The notes under the pieces are model-generated. The model had not been told where the DNA came from and did not search any database. It worked only from the letters and a program-made list of their open reading frames with translations. The position numbers and the translations under genes are program-made. A stretch of DNA of 64,000 nucleotides from Lysobacterales bacterium. GTDB taxonomy: Bacteria; Pseudomonadota; Gammaproteobacteria; Xanthomonadales; Rhodanobacteraceae. The DNA lies in contig JADJHN010000003.1 of NCBI GenBank assembly GCA_016707485.1, positions 682,001 through 746,000 of the forward strand, in the 5' to 3' direction. This document shows, piece after piece, positions 61,804 through 64,000 of the stretch (its first letter is position 1; each line of letters opens with the position of its first letter).

Positions 61804-62621
61804 GCGCGCAGCAACTCGTTGATGGCGGTTTTCGAGCGGGTCTTTTCGTCGACGCGCTTGACGATGATCGCCGCATACAGGCTGTGGCTGCCATCGGCCG
61901 ACGGCAATGAGCCGGCAACGACGACACTGCCCGCCGGCACGCGTCCGTAGCTGGTCTCGCCCGTGGCCCGGTCGTGGACCTTGGTCGACTGGCCAAGGAA
62001 TACGCCCATGCCGATCACGCTACCGCGTTCGACGATGACTCCTTCTACGACTTCCGAGCGCGCGCCGATGAAGCAGTCGTCCTCGATGATGGTCGGCCCG
62101 GCCTGCAGCGGTTCGAGCACGCCGCCGATGCCGACGCCGCCGGACAGGTGCACGCGTGCGCCAATCTGCGCGCAGGAACCGACCGTGGCCCAGGTATCGA
62201 CCATGGTGCCGGCGCCGACGTGCGCTCCGATGTTGACGTAACTCGGCATGAGCACGGCATCGGCGGCCACATGCGCGCCGCGGCGTACCAGCGCACCCGG
62301 AACCACGCGCGCACCGACACTTGCGAACGCCGCCGCATCGGCATCGACGAAACGCAGCGGCACCTTGTCCCAGGCCGGCATCGGACCGCCATCCATGAGG
62401 CGGTTGTCATGGAGGCGGAAATACAGCAAGACCGCCTTTTTCAACCATTGATTGACCTGCCAGGCTCCGTCGCCTTGCTGTTCGGCGACGCGTGCGGTAC
62501 CGCTTTCGAGCTGATCGAGCGCGGCCTCGACGGCAGCACGCAGTTCCGCCTCGATCGCGGCGGGATGCAGTTCGCCGCGACGTTCCCACGCGGCATCGAT
62601 GATTGCTTCAAGGGCTGGCAT
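61800..62621 (-). CDS. dapD: 2,3,4,5-tetrahydropyridine-2,6-dicarboxylate N-succinyltransferase
   Basis: A 273-residue enzyme with the left-handed beta-helix: VVPGALVRRGAHVAADAVLM, PSYVNIGAHVGAGTMVDTWA, TVGSCAQIGARVHLSGGVGI, and GVIVERGSVIGMGVFLGQST. It transfers succinyl from succinyl-CoA to tetrahydrodipicolinate in the lysine pathway. It overlaps the glnD end by 14 nt and arsC by 4 nt, so glnD-dapD-arsC form a coupled run, dapE following after the repeat island. Confidence 0.95.
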   Translation of the reverse strand: MPALEAIIDAAWERRGELHPAAIEAELRAAVEAALDQLESGTARVAEQQGDGAWQVNQWLKKAVLLYFRLHDNRLMDGGPMPAWDKVPLRFVDADAAAFASVGARVVPGALVRRGAHVAADAVLMPSYVNIGAHVGAGTMVDTWATVGSCAQIGARVHLSGGVGIGGVLEPLQAGPTIIEDDCFIGARSEVVEGVIVERGSVIGMGVFLGQSTKVHDRATGETSYGRVPAGSVVVAGSLPSADGSHSLYAAIIVKRVDEKTRSKTAINELLRA

Positions 62622-64000
62622 GCATGGCCTTTCGGGTTTCGGGTTGGCTCAGGTCGAGTTGCTCCAGCAAGGCAGCGCGCAGGGCATCCTGGCCAGTCAC
62701 GTCGAGCAACTGGTCATTGTCGTCGCTGATGCTGAAAAAATCTTCCACACGCTCGCCAAAGGTGGCGATGCGCGCATCATGCACGCGCACGCCAAGCGAG
62801 CGGAAGGTCTGCGCGACCGAGGCGAGCAGCCCCGGTCGATCGGTGCAGACAAGCCCCAGGCGCGTACGCCCTTCGACGACGCTGAAGACAATGCGCGGCA
62901 CGATATGGAAATGGCGCAAGGTTCGCGGCAACACGCGGCGCACCGGCTGCGCGCTCAGTTCGACCTGCGCAAGCGCCGAACGCAGGGCCTGCTCGAGGGC
63001 ACCGACCAGCTCGGCATCAAGCAGCGGCTTGCCAGTGGCATCGAGGACGAAAAACGTGTCCAGGACGCGATCCGAATGCGCCGGGATCACGCGCGCCTCG
63101 ACGACATTGAGCTGGGCGCGATCGAGCACGGCGGTGATCGTCGCAAACAGGCCATCGCGATCCGCCGAATAGACGAAAACCTCGCTGGTGCCGCGCACGC
63201 CCAGGGGATTGACGCGGACCAGCGCATCGCGGGCATCACCGTGCGCGGCGATGGCGGCCGTCTGCCAGGCAATCTGCTCGGGCCGGTAACGCAGGAAACT
63301 TTCCTCGGGAAAATCCGCCCAGATCCGCGTGATGGCGTCGCTGTCGATGCCCTTGCCTTCGAGCATCAGCGTTGCGCGCATGCGCGTTTCGGCGACGCGC
63401 TCGCCGGTCTTCGGCAACTCGCCGGATTCCTCGCGCAACACGTAACGCGTCGCCGCATAGAGATCCGACAGCAGGCGGTCACGCCAGGTATTCCACAGTT
63501 TCGGGCTGGTGCCGTTGATGTCGGCGACGGTCAGCAGGTACAGGTAATCCAGGCGCTCCCAGTCATCGACCTGCGCGGCAAAGCGATGCACGACGGCCGG
63601 ATCGGTGATGTCCTGGCGTTGCGCGGTGACACTCATGACCAGATGGTTGCGCACCAGCCAGGCGACCAGGTTGATAGCCTCGGGCCGCAAGCCGAGGCGC
63701 GAGCAGAACGCGCGTGCATCCTCCTCGCCAAGCACCGAATGATCGCCGCCGCGACCCTTGGCAATGTCGTGGAACAAGCCGGCAAGCAAGAGCAGTGCCG
63801 GTTGCGGTATGCGCTGATACAGGGAATGCGCAAGCTTGAAATCGCGCGCGCCGTCCTCGCCGGCGAAGCGCGCAATGAAACGCAGCACGCGCATGGTGTG
63901 TTCATCAACCGTATAAACATGGAAAAGATCGTACTGCATGCGCCCGCTGACCCTGGCGAAACCCGGGATCAGCCTGGCCAACACGCCGTGGCGGGCCATG
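62608..64000 (-). CDS. glnD: Bifunctional uridylyl-transferase/removing enzyme GlnD, 5' end outside window
   Basis: The C-terminal 463 or so residues of GlnD, which senses glutamine and modifies PII proteins. The frame runs out of the window at 64000, so the nucleotidyltransferase domain is missing here. The HD domain is visible: YDLFHVYTVDEHTMRVLRFI, then LLAGLFHDIAKGRGGDHS. Two ACT domains follow: EVFVYSADRDGLFATITAVLD and RLGLVCTDRPGLLASVAQTF, with glutamine-binding ends. The internal Met at 63999 corresponds to a Met inside the family (MxRxGVL), so it is not the start. Confidence 0.95.
   Translation of the reverse strand, partial: MARHGVLARLIPGFARVSGRMQYDLFHVYTVDEHTMRVLRFIARFAGEDGARDFKLAHSLYQRIPQPALLLLAGLFHDIAKGRGGDHSVLGEEDARAFCSRLGLRPEAINLVAWLVRNHLVMSVTAQRQDITDPAVVHRFAAQVDDWERLDYLYLLTVADINGTSPKLWNTWRDRLLSDLYAATRYVLREESGELPKTGERVAETRMRATLMLEGKGIDSDAITRIWADFPEESFLRYRPEQIAWQTAAIAAHGDARDALVRVNPLGVRGTSEVFVYSADRDGLFATITAVLDRAQLNVVEARVIPAHSDRVLDTFFVLDATGKPLLDAELVGALEQALRSALAQVELSAQPVRRVLPRTLRHFHIVPRIVFSVVEGRTRLGLVCTDRPGLLASVAQTFRSLGVRVHDARIATFGERVEDFFSISDDNDQLLDVTGQDALRAALLEQLDLSQPETRKAMHASP

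Overview
The window is 64 kb of high-GC chromosome from a gammaproteobacterium of the Lysobacterales (Xanthomonadales). A Rhodanobacteraceae/Dokdonella-like member is my best guess. The basis is the run truA-trpF-trpB-trpA-accD next to fimV-asd-aroC-prmB, the dapD-arsC-dapE-glnD block, minCDE, and secreted proteins with IPTL-type and '..IFxDGFE' C-terminal tails. I see no prophage, insertion sequence, CRISPR array, rRNA or tRNA. Most of the window is housekeeping sequence with accessory envelope genes between.

Layout. 1-3.9 kb: 3' end of a truncated hemoglobin gene, a glycine-zipper lipoprotein, a B12-binding radical SAM protein, a P-loop kinase-like protein and a DUF502 membrane protein. 4-11.6 kb: an M13 metallopeptidase lipoprotein, a Stealth-type sugar-phosphate transferase, a secreted NxxGxxAF-repeat protein and rapA. 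11.7-22.1 kb (minus strand): truA-trpF-trpB-trpA-accD as one overlapping run, with fimV, asd, aroC and prmB upstream. 22.4-29.3 kb: an IPTL-tailed secreted protein, SCO1-psd, a small conserved protein, an MltD-like transglycosylase, a HerA-like ATPase and greB. 29.5-36 kb: an SRPBCC protein, a two-component pair, an acetyltransferase, and minC-minD-minE followed by a small HExxH protein.

36-44 kb: a large secreted beta-propeller protein, an ACE-like M2 peptidase lipoprotein, a Bcr/CflA exporter, crcB and a cyclopropane-fatty-acid synthase. 44.1-48.3 kb (minus strand): an ECF sigma factor, its zinc-type anti-sigma factor, a DoxX protein, a Cys-rich precursor peptide, an MNIO (DUF692) enzyme and a DUF2063 partner. 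This is a bufferin-type RiPP metallophore locus, expected to make a copper-binding peptide. Its precursor carries two tandem copies of the six-cysteine core. 48.5-55.3 kb: parC, a P-domain secreted protein and a penicillin-acylase-family hydrolase. 55.4-59.4 kb: a five-haem cytochrome c with a secreted partner of unknown function. 59.7-64 kb: dapE, a repeat-bounded frameshifted DUF559 gene, arsC-like, dapD and the 3' two-thirds or so of glnD.

The least-explained signals are the two-core bufferin precursor with its repeats upstream, a shared short C-terminal tail (IFxDGF[ED]xP) on three unrelated exported proteins with a degenerate version in the cytochrome, the HExxH protein at the end of the min cluster, and the repeat island that appears to supply the ribosome-binding site of dapE. 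All names come from reading the translated sequence; no database search was run.
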